DNA from: Streptomyces violaceusniger
GTDB lineage: Bacteria; Actinomycetota; Actinomycetes; Streptomycetales; Streptomycetaceae
Assembly: GCA_005405945.1 (NCBI GenBank)
Contig: BJHW01000001.1
Location: 3,906,001 to 3,970,000, forward strand
Length of the DNA stretch: 64,000 nt
Direction of reading: 5' to 3'
The notes beneath the pieces are model-generated. The model was not told the origin of the DNA, ran no database searches, and worked only from the letters and a program-made list of their open reading frames with translations. The position numbers and the translations under genes are program-made. Below, piece by piece: positions 1 to 7,855 of this stretch (position 1 is its first letter; each line of letters begins with the position of its first letter).

Positions 1-348
1 GTCCTCGGTGGCGGAGGCGGCGCTGCGGACGTGCACCAGCAGGACGCGGCCGTCGTTCGGGCCGCCGTCGAGGACGACGGGGGCGGGGTTGCCCGCCGTT
101 CCGTCGCCGTTGCGGGCGACGATCTGTAAGGCGCCCCAGGTGCGTCCGCCGTCGGCCGACCGCTTGAGCACGAGGTCGATATGGCCGTCGTCGGCGGAGG
201 AGTCCACCCGGCCCTCGGCGAAGGCGAGGACGGTGCCGTCGTGGGTCAGCACGACTGCCGGGATCCGGTAGCTCGCATAGCCCTCGGTCCCCGCCCGGAA
301 CGGAACGGACACCTCGTACGAGCGTGCCGCCCCCGTGCTGACTGTCAT
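1..348 (-). CDS. Exo-alpha-sialidase (neuraminidase), N-terminal part, cut by window start
   Basis: The first 116 residues of a sialidase-type six-bladed beta-propeller enzyme, which releases terminal sialic acids from glycoconjugates. Seen: the YRIPAVV arginine motif (the FRIP/YRIP box whose Arg binds the sialate carboxylate) near residue 27, and an Asp-box (SADGGRTWG) near residue 66. No clear signal peptide is visible after the ATG at 348, so a cytoplasmic location or a different start is possible. The rest, including the catalytic Tyr/Glu pair, lies outside the window. A palindrome about 50 bases upstream is a likely operator. Family assignment is good; the substrate is inferred. Confidence 0.85.
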   Translation of the reverse strand, partial: MTVSTGAARSYEVSVPFRAGTEGYASYRIPAVVLTHDGTVLAFAEGRVDSSADDGHIDLVLKRSADGGRTWGALQIVARNGDGTAGNPAPVVLDGGPNDGRVLLVHVRSAASATED

Positions 349-395
349 CAGACCTCCCGATGCCCCGTCGCAATCGAGTGCCGAGTCAGATAAAT

Positions 396-412
396 GGGAC
401 GTAGGACGTCCC
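396..412. promoter_or_regulatory. Perfect inverted repeat upstream of sialidase (candidate operator)
   Basis: GGGACGT-AGG-ACGTCCC, a perfect 7+3+7 inverted repeat 48 bases upstream of the sialidase start and on the far side from the + strand gene at 610. It also contains the nested palindrome GGACGTCC. Its size and place fit a GntR- or LacI-type repressor site for a sugar gene; the regulator is not in the window. Confidence 0.5.
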
Positions 413-609
413 TTGTGTGCGGCGACCTTAGGGTTTGCCTCACAGAGCGTCAAGAGACGGCGCATGAACAGTTGGAGACGCCGGAGGAGCGCGCGTGGGC
501 GCCGGGCGCGGGGCGGGGCGACGGCATGCCCGGCGCATATGCCCCGAACGGGTGAGCCGGGTCCGAAACGCGCCCGCCGGGGCGCGGGCCGGGGCAGGAT
601 CCGGATGCC

Positions 610-1212
610 ATGGACGCCGTAAGGGTCGCGCTGCTGCGCGAAGTCCTCGCCGGAACGGAATGGCTCCAGGCCACCCGCCGCTTCGCGGGCTCGCTACGGG
701 CCTCGGTCGGACCGCGCGCGGGCGGACTGCTGCTGGTCGGCAGCGAGGCCTACGAACCGTGGCACCTGGCCGCGCACCTCGACGACGAGGCGGCCTGGTC
801 CGGGCTGCCCGAGCTGTCCCCCACCCTCGTCCGCCACCGGGTACCGGAGGGCACCGCCGTCCCCGCGCACCTGGCGGTCGGGCTCGGGCGGCTGGAGCGG
901 GCGGGCCGCGGGGAGACCCTGCTGGTGGTCGCGCCGGGCGACCCCGGGTCCGGGCTGCTGGAGCGGGTGAACGACGCCCGCCGGGGCGGGGCCACCGTGC
1001 TCGCGCTCGACGGCGGCGGCGCCGAGCTGCACGCCCTGGCCCATGACGCGCTCTCCGCTCCCGAGGGCGGCGAGCTCGACCTCGACACGCTCCAGCACCT
1101 GGTCAGCGCGGCCGCCGGCGAGAACAGCCTGCCGCGCCCGGGCCGCCGCCGCTTCCAGGACCGGCTCGCCCGGCTGGCGGAGCACTTGGCGGCGCCGCCG
1201 GCGCATTGGTGA
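610..1212 (+). CDS. Conserved protein of unknown function (200 aa)
   Basis: A 200-residue soluble protein that I do not recognise as a named family. It has an N-terminal amphipathic helical region, hydrophobic strands (GGLLLVG, ETLLVVAPG, GATVLALDGGG) spaced like a Rossmann-type fold, and an acidic middle. There is no signal peptide or membrane segment. Codon use (GC3 near saturation) is typical of Streptomyces, so the reading frame is real although the RBS is weak. The start is the ATG at 610. It stands alone between the divergent sialidase and the EACC1 operon. Confidence 0.7.
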   Translation: MDAVRVALLREVLAGTEWLQATRRFAGSLRASVGPRAGGLLLVGSEAYEPWHLAAHLDDEAAWSGLPELSPTLVRHRVPEGTAVPAHLAVGLGRLERAGRGETLLVVAPGDPGSGLLERVNDARRGGATVLALDGGGAELHALAHDALSAPEGGELDLDTLQHLVSAAAGENSLPRPGRRRFQDRLARLAEHLAAPPAHW

Positions 1213-1503
1213 GGGATCGGGTGCTGGCGAGCGCCGACCAGGCCATCGCCGACGCTCCCGGGGAGGTGTGGGAACGACGTTCCTGCGGCGGCGGCGCCAA
1301 AGGCCCGCGTAGGTACGACTGGGCAGCCGTCCATCTGCCGGTGATCGATGTCTTCGACGGTGACCGGCCCACCCCCCTGTGAATCGCGCACCGGGCTCGC
1401 GATGGCAGCACCTCGGCGCTTCTCGTAGCGAATAGCCAACTAAGTGCATCTCATGCTGCATTATTCCTATCGTGGACGCGCGAGGCGACGAGGGGAGGGC
1501 TCG
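1213..1503. other. Intergenic region upstream of EACC1 operon
   Basis: No convincing gene. The last 70 bases are AT-richer than their surroundings and presumably hold the promoter of the EACC1 operon; a GGGAGGG Shine-Dalgarno sequence lies just before the ATG at 1504. Confidence 0.4.
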
Positions 1504-1935
1504 ATGCAGGTCCGCATCACGATCGAGTCGACGGGCAAGGAGGAAGTACTCCTTGACCTGTATCGGTGGTTTCGGGAGGATCAGGCCATTCTCCGGCAAG
1601 ACCATGTCAGCCTGGGTTCCGCGTTGCCGTCTGCCGGCACCATGGGTGCCGTCGAGATCATCAACCTCGTCGTCGGGCATGGTTTGACGGCACTGAATGT
1701 GGCCTTGGCCTACGCGGCCTGGCGCGGCGCGCGTCCTACCGCTCCCGCCGTTACGGTGACGTTCCCCGGTGGTTCCCTCACGCTGCACGATGCGTCACAG
1801 GAGACGATCCAGCGTGTCGTCGAGCAGCTGACCGCAGCAGCTTCGCGAACCACCACCTCCGGCCCTGAGACAGATCCCCGCCCTGATGGGGAGGGGCAGG
1901 ACGGCGGCAGCGGCCTTCCGAACGGCAGTCGATGA
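1504..1935 (+). CDS. EACC1-type protein (effector-associated constant component 1)
   Basis: A 143-residue protein of the EACC1 type. Seen: N-terminal strand and helix (VRITIES...LLDLYRWFRED), then the family-like MGAVEIINLVVGHGL...ALAYAAW hydrophobic helix (about residues 48-73), then a VTVTFPGGSLTLHDAS strand pair and a helix, ending in a disordered acidic tail. Known of the family: EACC1 proteins are encoded immediately next to an effector (caspase, trypsin and others) in actinobacterial multi-component signalling or conflict systems and are thought to link the effector to its partner. The next gene here is a caspase overlapping by 4 bases (ATGA), as the family predicts. The ATG at 1504 is chosen for its GGGAGGG RBS; an upstream start at 1444 lacks one. 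Confidence 0.82.
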   Translation: MQVRITIESTGKEEVLLDLYRWFREDQAILRQDHVSLGSALPSAGTMGAVEIINLVVGHGLTALNVALAYAAWRGARPTAPAVTVTFPGGSLTLHDASQETIQRVVEQLTAAASRTTTSGPETDPRPDGEGQDGGSGLPNGSR

Positions 1936-2771
1936 GCCTGCCGGACCCCGCACGGTCGTGGGCGGTGCTTGTCGGCTTCCCCTCTTACGACACCTTGGAC
2001 GATCTGCCGGCTGTCACCAACAACGTGCGAAGGCTCCAGGAGATCCTCACCTCTCCTCATTCGTGGAACCTGCCCGCAGAGCACTGCTTGGTCCTTCCTC
2101 CTCCGTCTGGGCCCGATGCCCCCACGGTCTCGCGCGATGACGTGCTGGACGCGCTCCATACGGCAGCTACTGCCGCCGAAGACGCGCTGCTGGTGTACTT
2201 CGCAGGGCACGGGCTGCTTTCGGAGTCCGGGGAGCTTCATCTCGCGGTGCCTCGGTCCGACCACAGGCGTCTGTATCGCGCGGTCCACTACGAACGCGTT
2301 CGGCACGAACTCGTGACCAACTGCCGTGCCCGCAGCCGACTCGTCATCCTCGACTGCTGTTACAGCGGCAGCGCGCTGAAGGGCTACATGGGCGCCGACG
2401 ACGTGGTAGCGAACAGGGCCCGGGTCGAGGGCACTTACATCATGACGTCCGCCGCCAAGACCGCTCCGGCCCTGGCACCTCCCGGCGAGACGTACACCGC
2501 CTTCACCGGCGAGTTGCTGGCGGCCTTGGAGGCAGGCGTCCCTGGGGCCTCGGAGTTGCTGCGCACGGATGAGGTCTTCCAGCACGTGCGCAGAAGGCTC
2601 GCGAATGCCCGCCCGCGCCGCCCCATTCCGCAGCAGCGCGCTCGAAACGACGGGCACTCCATCGCACTCGCCCACAATCGTTGGACGCCACCGCCACCGC
2701 CGGCATCGCCCGCCCTGCCCGTGCCCCTGCCGATACGCCGGGGCGGCGGCGCAGGCGGCGGCCGACGCTGA
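1932..2771 (+). CDS. Caspase-family (C14) protease, EACC1-associated type
   Basis: Caspase-fold cysteine peptidase. Seen: first strand AVLVGFPSYDTLDDLP (residues 11-26), catalytic histidine in VYFAGHG (His93), catalytic cysteine in VILDCCYSG (Cys143), and YIMTSA. A proline-rich tail (WTPPPPPASP) follows the catalytic domain. The gene starts inside the EACC1 stop (ATGA overlap), so the two are translationally coupled. The downstream sensor gene is in the -1 frame and has no good start of its own, so the natural product is probably a single caspase-TM-sensor protein whose frame is broken here by one missing base near 2740-2770. Function: cytoplasmic regulated proteolysis, probably triggered by the extracellular domain; targets unknown. 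Confidence 0.88.
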   Translation: MSLPDPARSWAVLVGFPSYDTLDDLPAVTNNVRRLQEILTSPHSWNLPAEHCLVLPPPSGPDAPTVSRDDVLDALHTAATAAEDALLVYFAGHGLLSESGELHLAVPRSDHRRLYRAVHYERVRHELVTNCRARSRLVILDCCYSGSALKGYMGADDVVANRARVEGTYIMTSAAKTAPALAPPGETYTAFTGELLAALEAGVPGASELLRTDEVFQHVRRRLANARPRRPIPQQRARNDGHSIALAHNRWTPPPPPASPALPVPLPIRRGGGAGGGRR

Positions 2772-4246
2772 CACGGGTACAAGCCCGAGTGATCGGTGCG
2801 GTAGCGGCCACGGCACTGCTCACGGCCGGACTCGGCAGTGATCGCCCGAAGCTCAGCTGCGACGTGCGGCTCACCCGGGTGGGTGGTGAATGTGTCGGCG
2901 TCTCTGATGGCTCGATCGTCTTCACCCCTGAACTGGACCAGGCTTCCAAGCGCATCTCCGTGGAGAACCGAGCAGCAGCGGAGAAGCCGTACGTGACGAT
3001 CGCCCTACTGACCCCGATGACAGCCCCTGATGGTCAGGGCCGGCGAAGGATCCTCGAACAGGTTCAGGGCGCCTATATGGCCCAGCACAGCGCCAACAGG
3101 AGCGAACTCGTCCCTGCGATCCGTCTTGTCCTGGCACAGCCTGGCACGACGGAAGGAGGGTGGCGCCGACTGGCTGGTCAGCTGCTGGACATGGTGGATG
3201 ACCCCCGCTATGGCCTACGAGCCGTCATGGGATTCGACGCCGGAGACAAGCACATCGCCGATGCCGTGAGATTCCTGGCCTCCCATGGAGTGCCTACGGT
3301 GGGAGGGAGCTACACGCCGGAGCCGCCCTCCGGCGCTCCTGAAGCGTCCCCCTCCATGGCCTGGACCTCGCCCAGTGCGGGCGACCAACTGCGGGCGTTG
3401 GCGTCGTTCTCGACGTCACCAAAACGCGAGGAACGACTTCTGGTTGAGGACCTGCGCCGCGGCGACCCCTATGTAAAAGGGTTGCGGGAAGCCTACGTGG
3501 ACCAGGAGCCACTGCCGCGTCTGCTCACCTACGACTCGTCGTCCGCTCGAACCCCCGTCAGCTCCTCTACATTCCGTGACATGGTGGACAGCATCTGCTC
3601 CCCGAAGGCTGGTATCAAAGAGATCTTCTTCGCGGGGCGGCCCGCGCATTTACGGCTGTTCTTGTCCGCACTCACGGATCGCGCATGCCGAAAAGACCCG
3701 AACGTGACGGTAGTCAGCGGCAGCGACACCACCGAGCTGGCCCATGACCGGGAGCTGCTCCGGAAACTGCGAGGCCAATCCATCACGGTGCGGTATACCG
3801 CTGCCGCTCATCCAGACATGTGGGCCAAGACGGCGCCCCAGGAGGGCGCTGAAGCGCAGAGGACGGACGCGAGAAGAGCGATGAACGACGCGCTGCGGCA
3901 GGCGGAGGAGAGCGGAGCCCCCGACCTGGCCGACGGGGAGACGATCAGCGTTCATGACTCGGCCCTGACCGCGATCGCAGCGATCCGTGCATCGACGCAC
4001 GCATCGACGGCCGCATCCTCTTCGCTGCCCAGCACCTCGGAAGTCGGACGCGCGTTGCGTTGGCGTCAGGGCCGGATGGCCGTCCGTGGGGCAAGCGGCT
4101 GGATCTGCCTCGACGACCAGGGCTACCCCTACAACAAAGCCGTCGCCGTGCTCACACTCGATGGGAAGAGCGCCCTCCCGCGCCTGAACGGGGTTGCCTG
4201 GCCCGAGGGGAAGCCAACGGGATGTGCCCCGCCCGGCGTGGGGTGA
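2681..4246 (+). CDS. Membrane-anchored periplasmic-binding-protein-like sensor (type 1 PBP fold)
   Basis: Open frame following the caspase. Seen: an Arg-rich stretch, one transmembrane helix (VIGAVAATALLTAGL), then an extracellular domain resembling the Leu/Ile/Val-binding type 1 periplasmic fold (VTIALLTPMTAP, GAYMAQH, IRLVLAQPG, AVMGFDAG, ADAVRFLASHGVPTVGG, EIFFAGRPAHLRLFL, VVSGSD). No ABC permease or ATPase is nearby, so this is a receptor rather than an importer. The first possible start is a TTG at 2681, inside the caspase; a GTG at 2789 would fall at the membrane helix; neither has a good RBS. The reading most consistent with the rest of the window is a continuation of the caspase after a lost base. 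The ligand is unknown. Confidence 0.72.
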   Translation: MDATATAGIARPARAPADTPGRRRRRRPTLTRVQARVIGAVAATALLTAGLGSDRPKLSCDVRLTRVGGECVGVSDGSIVFTPELDQASKRISVENRAAAEKPYVTIALLTPMTAPDGQGRRRILEQVQGAYMAQHSANRSELVPAIRLVLAQPGTTEGGWRRLAGQLLDMVDDPRYGLRAVMGFDAGDKHIADAVRFLASHGVPTVGGSYTPEPPSGAPEASPSMAWTSPSAGDQLRALASFSTSPKREERLLVEDLRRGDPYVKGLREAYVDQEPLPRLLTYDSSSARTPVSSSTFRDMVDSICSPKAGIKEIFFAGRPAHLRLFLSALTDRACRKDPNVTVVSGSDTTELAHDRELLRKLRGQSITVRYTAAAHPDMWAKTAPQEGAEAQRTDARRAMNDALRQAEESGAPDLADGETISVHDSALTAIAAIRASTHASTAASSSLPSTSEVGRALRWRQGRMAVRGASGWICLDDQGYPYNKAVAVLTLDGKSALPRLNGVAWPEGKPTGCAPPGVG

Positions 4247-4461
4247 GGCCGGACGGTGCCAGCGGGGCGACACGTGCCCGGCCGGGGCTCGGCAGGCCGC
4301 GTAAGCGGCCGGACCGGGTCCGGGCATGAGTTCCTTCCTCGCTTCGGGCCGAACAGGGTGACTCGACGGCAGGTCAGGGCACTTCCAGCGGAGCGCTTAG
4401 GCGCCCCACGGGCCGTAATTCGGTTGCCCGGCACGGCGGTCCGGCCGGACGATGTCGCCTC

Positions 4462-5769
4462 GTGGCCTTGACCGACCAGGACGACCCTCCCGCGCCCCGC
4501 GCGCGGCGGGGGGCTCGCGCGCTGCTGCCCGATCTCGCCCCGTGGCGCTCCTCCCGCGACTTCCGGCTGCTGTGGACCGCGGGGCTGGTGACCGCCTTCG
4601 GCAGCTTCCTGACGATGGTGGCGCTGCCGCTGCAGATCAAGGAGTTGACGGGCTCCGCCGCCGCGGTGGGCGCGATCGGGGCGGTCGAACTGGTGCCGCT
4701 GATCGTCTTCGGGCTGTACGGCGGCGCGCTGGCCGACGCCGTCGACCGGCGGCGGCTGATCCTGCTCACCGAGGCCGGGCTCGGGCTGCTCTCCGCGCTG
4801 CTGCTGGTCAACAGCCTGCTGCCGGAACCCATGCTGTGGCCGTTGTATGTGGTGGCCGCGCTGACCAGTGCGCTGACCGGGCTCCAGCGCCCCGCCATCG
4901 ACGCGGTGGTCGCCCGGATCGTCCCGCACGGCCAGCTGACCGCGGCCGCCGCACTCAACTCGCTGCGCTGGCAGCTGTCCGCGATCGCGGGGCCCTCGCT
5001 CGCCGGGGTCGTCGTGGCGTACGCCGGGCTGCCGCTCGCCTACGGCCTCGATCTGCTGACCTTCGCCGCCTCCGGGCTGCTGGCCCTCCGGCTGACGTCC
5101 GCGCCGCCCGCGCACGACGCCGAGCCGCCGTCGCTGCGCGCGATTGGCGAGGGCGCGCGCTACGCCTGGCGGCGCAAGGAGCTCCTGGGCACCTACGCCG
5201 TGGACATGGCCGCCATGTTCTTCGCCTTCCCGAACGCGATCTTCCCCTTCCTCGCCGACGATCTGGACGCGCCCTGGGCGCTGGGCCTGATGTACGCGGC
5301 GGGTTCGATCGGCTCGGTGGCGGTCAGCGCGACCAGCGGCTGGACGTCCCGGGTGCACCGCCACGGCCGGATGGTGGTCGCGGGCGCGGCCGTCTGGGGC
5401 CTGGCCATGGCGGCCGCCGGGTGGCTGTCCAACATCTGGCTGGTGCTGCTGTGCCTGGCCGTGGCGGGCGGCGGGGACATGGTCAGCGGGCTGTTCCGCG
5501 CCACCCTGTGGAACCAGACGATCCCGGAGAAGCTGCGCGGCCGACTGGCCGGTATCGAGCTGCTCTCCTACGCCACCGGCCCCCAACTGGGCCAGGTCCG
5601 GGCCGGTTCCATGGCGGGCTGGGTGGGCGTACGGGCCTCGGTGTGGTCCGGCGGGCTGGCCTGCGTGGCCTCGGTCGGCCTACTGGCCCTGGCGCTGCCC
5701 CGCCTGATGGCCTACGACGCCCGGACGGACGAACACGCGCAAGCCGCCCGAGCGGCCGCGACCAGCTAA
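4462..5769 (+). CDS. MFS transporter, EntS-like (MFS_3) exporter
   Basis: A 435-residue major facilitator with about 12 membrane helices. Seen: TM1 after FRLLWTAGLVTAFGSFLTMVALPLQI, the loop 2-3 motif GGALADAVDRRR, helix 4-5 LQRPAIDAVVARIVP, and a long cytoplasmic loop after helix 6. The layout and motifs match the enterobactin-exporter-like MFS_3 group, which exports siderophores, macrolides and other drugs. The start is the GTG at 4462; the RBS is poor. It is an isolated single gene, with no siderophore genes beside it, so the substrate is unknown. Confidence 0.85.
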   Translation: MALTDQDDPPAPRARRGARALLPDLAPWRSSRDFRLLWTAGLVTAFGSFLTMVALPLQIKELTGSAAAVGAIGAVELVPLIVFGLYGGALADAVDRRRLILLTEAGLGLLSALLLVNSLLPEPMLWPLYVVAALTSALTGLQRPAIDAVVARIVPHGQLTAAAALNSLRWQLSAIAGPSLAGVVVAYAGLPLAYGLDLLTFAASGLLALRLTSAPPAHDAEPPSLRAIGEGARYAWRRKELLGTYAVDMAAMFFAFPNAIFPFLADDLDAPWALGLMYAAGSIGSVAVSATSGWTSRVHRHGRMVVAGAAVWGLAMAAAGWLSNIWLVLLCLAVAGGGDMVSGLFRATLWNQTIPEKLRGRLAGIELLSYATGPQLGQVRAGSMAGWVGVRASVWSGGLACVASVGLLALALPRLMAYDARTDEHAQAARAAATS

Positions 5770-5821
5770 ATCGACATTCCAGCCAGAAGACAACGTCGAT
5801 TATCCCGACGATGGGTCGGCA

Positions 5822-5837
5822 TATTGGCGTGCCAATA
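5822..5837. promoter_or_regulatory. Inverted repeat upstream of hemC-like gene
   Basis: TATTGGC-GT-GCCAATA, a perfect 7-base inverted repeat in an AT-rich pocket about 50 bases before the hemC-like start. Its short two-base spacer fits a dimeric repressor site better than a terminator. Confidence 0.45.
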
Positions 5838-5885
5838 GCGAGTACGATGACTTGACGGCCCATCACCTGTCGGGAGTTGATCGCC

Positions 5886-6821
5886 GTGAATACGTACTTC
5901 GTTGGTTCGCGGGCAAGTAACCTCGCCAAAGCCCAGGTGCGTGAATATCTTGCTCCCCTGCGCGAGCGATTCCCTGAGGTTACCTTTACGCACCGAGTGA
6001 TTCTGGAAGGTGGCGACAAGGACCGGAGATCACTACTTTCGGACGTCTCGGCTGTGAGTGGCGGCAGTGCGTTCAGCACCGAGCAGGAAGCCGCGCTGGC
6101 TCGTGGAGATGTGGATGTGGTCATCCATTCCCTGAAGGATCTGCCTACGGCGAACCCACCGGGCCTTGTTCTGATGCCGCCGCCGGACCGAGAGGACGCA
6201 CGCGATGCCCTGTGTGGGGCCACGCTCGCCGGGCTGCCCAAGGGCGCGCGGGTGGGGACCGGCGCTCCGCGGCGTATCGCCCAGTTGCTGGCGGTGCGGC
6301 CTGATATTGAGGTCGTGCCGATTCGGGGTAACGTCCCGCCGAGGTTGAAGAAGATCGAGGCCATGGGGCTTGACGCCGTGGTTCTGGCGGTCGCGGGGCT
6401 TCGCCGTCTCGCGCTGGATGATGCTATCGATGAGATTCTGCCCGTCGATCTGTTTCCGCCGTCGCCCGGGCAAGGAGCGCTTGGTATTCAGGTCCGTGAA
6501 GACAACACGGCGGTCCAGGAGATCCTCTCCAGTGCGGGAGATCTCGCGGTTGACGCTCAGGTGCGGGCCGAGCGCGCATTGCTTGCCGAGTTGCATGGTG
6601 GATGCAGCGTTCCCGTAGGGGCGCATGCGGAGGTCCGCTCGGGTGGATCGCTCTCGCTTCGTGCGCAGGTGACATCGCTCGACGGAACCCGTCAGATTTC
6701 CGGCTCGCTTTCCGGACCGCTCAGCGAGCCGGAGAAACTCGGGAAGGCCCTGGCCGGAGAGCTGATCGGCCAGGGCGCGCGTTCGATCCTCGGCGAGATA
6801 CGGGCCGAGGCTGCGGTTTAG
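5886..6821 (+). CDS. Hydroxymethylbilane synthase-like protein (HemC paralogue)
   Basis: About 311 residues. Known of the family: HemC polymerises four porphobilinogens to hydroxymethylbilane on a dipyrromethane cofactor bound to Cys. Seen: VGSRASNLAKAQ near the N-terminus, catalytic Asp in HSLKDLP (residue 85), GTGAPRR (Arg129-130), IRGNVPPRL, LAVAGLRRL, PSPGQGALGI and the cofactor cysteine in HGGCSVPVG (Cys240). The usual GGKGLF lid motif reads GGSAFS. The start is the GTG at 5886, nine bases after GGGAG; the TTG at 5877 sits directly on that RBS. Codon use is less GC-rich than that of neighbours, and the only tetrapyrrole partner is the odd hemB-like gene that converges on it, so this looks like an accessory paralogue rather than the housekeeping gene. 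Confidence 0.8.
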   Translation: MNTYFVGSRASNLAKAQVREYLAPLRERFPEVTFTHRVILEGGDKDRRSLLSDVSAVSGGSAFSTEQEAALARGDVDVVIHSLKDLPTANPPGLVLMPPPDREDARDALCGATLAGLPKGARVGTGAPRRIAQLLAVRPDIEVVPIRGNVPPRLKKIEAMGLDAVVLAVAGLRRLALDDAIDEILPVDLFPPSPGQGALGIQVREDNTAVQEILSSAGDLAVDAQVRAERALLAELHGGCSVPVGAHAEVRSGGSLSLRAQVTSLDGTRQISGSLSGPLSEPEKLGKALAGELIGQGARSILGEIRAEAAV

Positions 6822-7788
6822 CCGCTGAGCTGCCGGGCGATTTCCAGCGCCGCGTACGTCACACTGGCGTCGGCTCCGGCTCGCTTGAGCATGGTGAAGA
6901 GTTCGATGAGCCTGCGCACGTCTCGTTTGCCGGTCTTGGGGTCGAGCGATGAGAGCGCGGTGTACTCGCCGGAGACCGAGAACGGAAAGAGCGGCGCCCG
7001 GGTGTACTGCTTCAGGCGGATCAGCACGTCGGCGGTGAACATGGCGGGTTCCAGCAGGAGCATGTCCGCACCGTCTTGAACGAGTTGGAGTGCGGCGTCG
7101 ATGAACTGTTCGGGCTTGCCGGGGTTGATTTGGAACTCGCGGTCAACGCCTGCCTTGGGTGTGGCACCCATGGTGCGTCGGAAGCCGTCGTAGAGGCTGC
7201 TCCAGAAGATCACGTGCGGCATGACGGAGACGCTGCCGTAGCCCTGGTCGTTCAGCGCGGTGCGGGCACCGTGAGTAGTGCCGAGCACCATGGAGGCCGG
7301 CCCCACGATGTCGGCTCCCGCCGCCGCGTGCGCGACAGCTTGCCGGGCGGTGACGTCGACCGTGGCGGGGATGTCCGGGCGGCCGTGAACATCGGTGACG
7401 TAGCAGAGCCCGGAGTCGGTGTACGAGCACAGGCACGTCTCCGTCATGACCGCGAGGTCCGATTCCGCGTCCTTCGCGGCGCGGACAGCCCGGGCCATGA
7501 GTGCGTCGGGCACGAGCGAGATCTCGCCCGTTGCGTCCCGTCGGCTGGACTCAGCGAAGATCTTGACCGATCGGATGCCGTGTAATCGCGCCTCACGCAT
7601 CGCCCGGGGATCTCCGGGACCGTGAGGGTGGGCATGGGGCGGTCGGCCTGCCTTTCGGTGACGAGCAGCACCATGGACAGGTCCGCAGGGGTGAGCGCCG
7701 GGCCTTCGAGGAAACGGCGAACGGCCGGGCGACATCGAAGCGGGCTGGCGATGCCGTGGCTCGGCGCCGATGGCGCAGTAACGCTCAT
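6818..7788 (-). CDS. Porphobilinogen synthase-like protein (HemB paralogue) without catalytic lysines; frameshifted
   Basis: Reconstructed span. The N-terminus (RPAVRRFLEGPALTPADL) reads from the ATG at 7788; from about 7612 the match continues in another frame (MREARLHGIRSVKIF...), with one base apparently missing in a CCCCGGG run. HemB-like features: metal-ligand cluster TCLCSYTDSGLC, AGADIVGP, QINP, FSVSGEYTAL, KRAGAD. Against the E. coli HemB sequence as I recall it, the first Schiff-base lysine (SYSTKFASSFYGPFR) aligns without gaps to Ile (MPHVIFWSSLYDGFR), the second (MVKPA) to Glu (LLEPA), and MDGQV to VLGTT. It should therefore not condense ALA by the normal mechanism. The stop codon shares bases with the hemC-like stop (TTAG, 6818-6821). 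Neofunctionalised or pseudoenzyme; role unknown. Confidence 0.75.
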
Positions 7789-7855
7789 CTATCTCTCATC
7801 TCTTCAGGTGTGCGCGGACGCACTGGTGATCGGATGGGTCCTCGTCAACGTTGTC

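Noticed and set aside
694..1788. Minus-strand open frame across the unknown protein and EACC1 start
   Set aside because: Shadow of the + strand genes; composition is Arg/Gln/Gly-rich and there is no RBS.
6818..7788. Ordinary housekeeping hemB
   Set aside because: Both Schiff-base lysines are replaced; divergent from canonical HemB around the active site.
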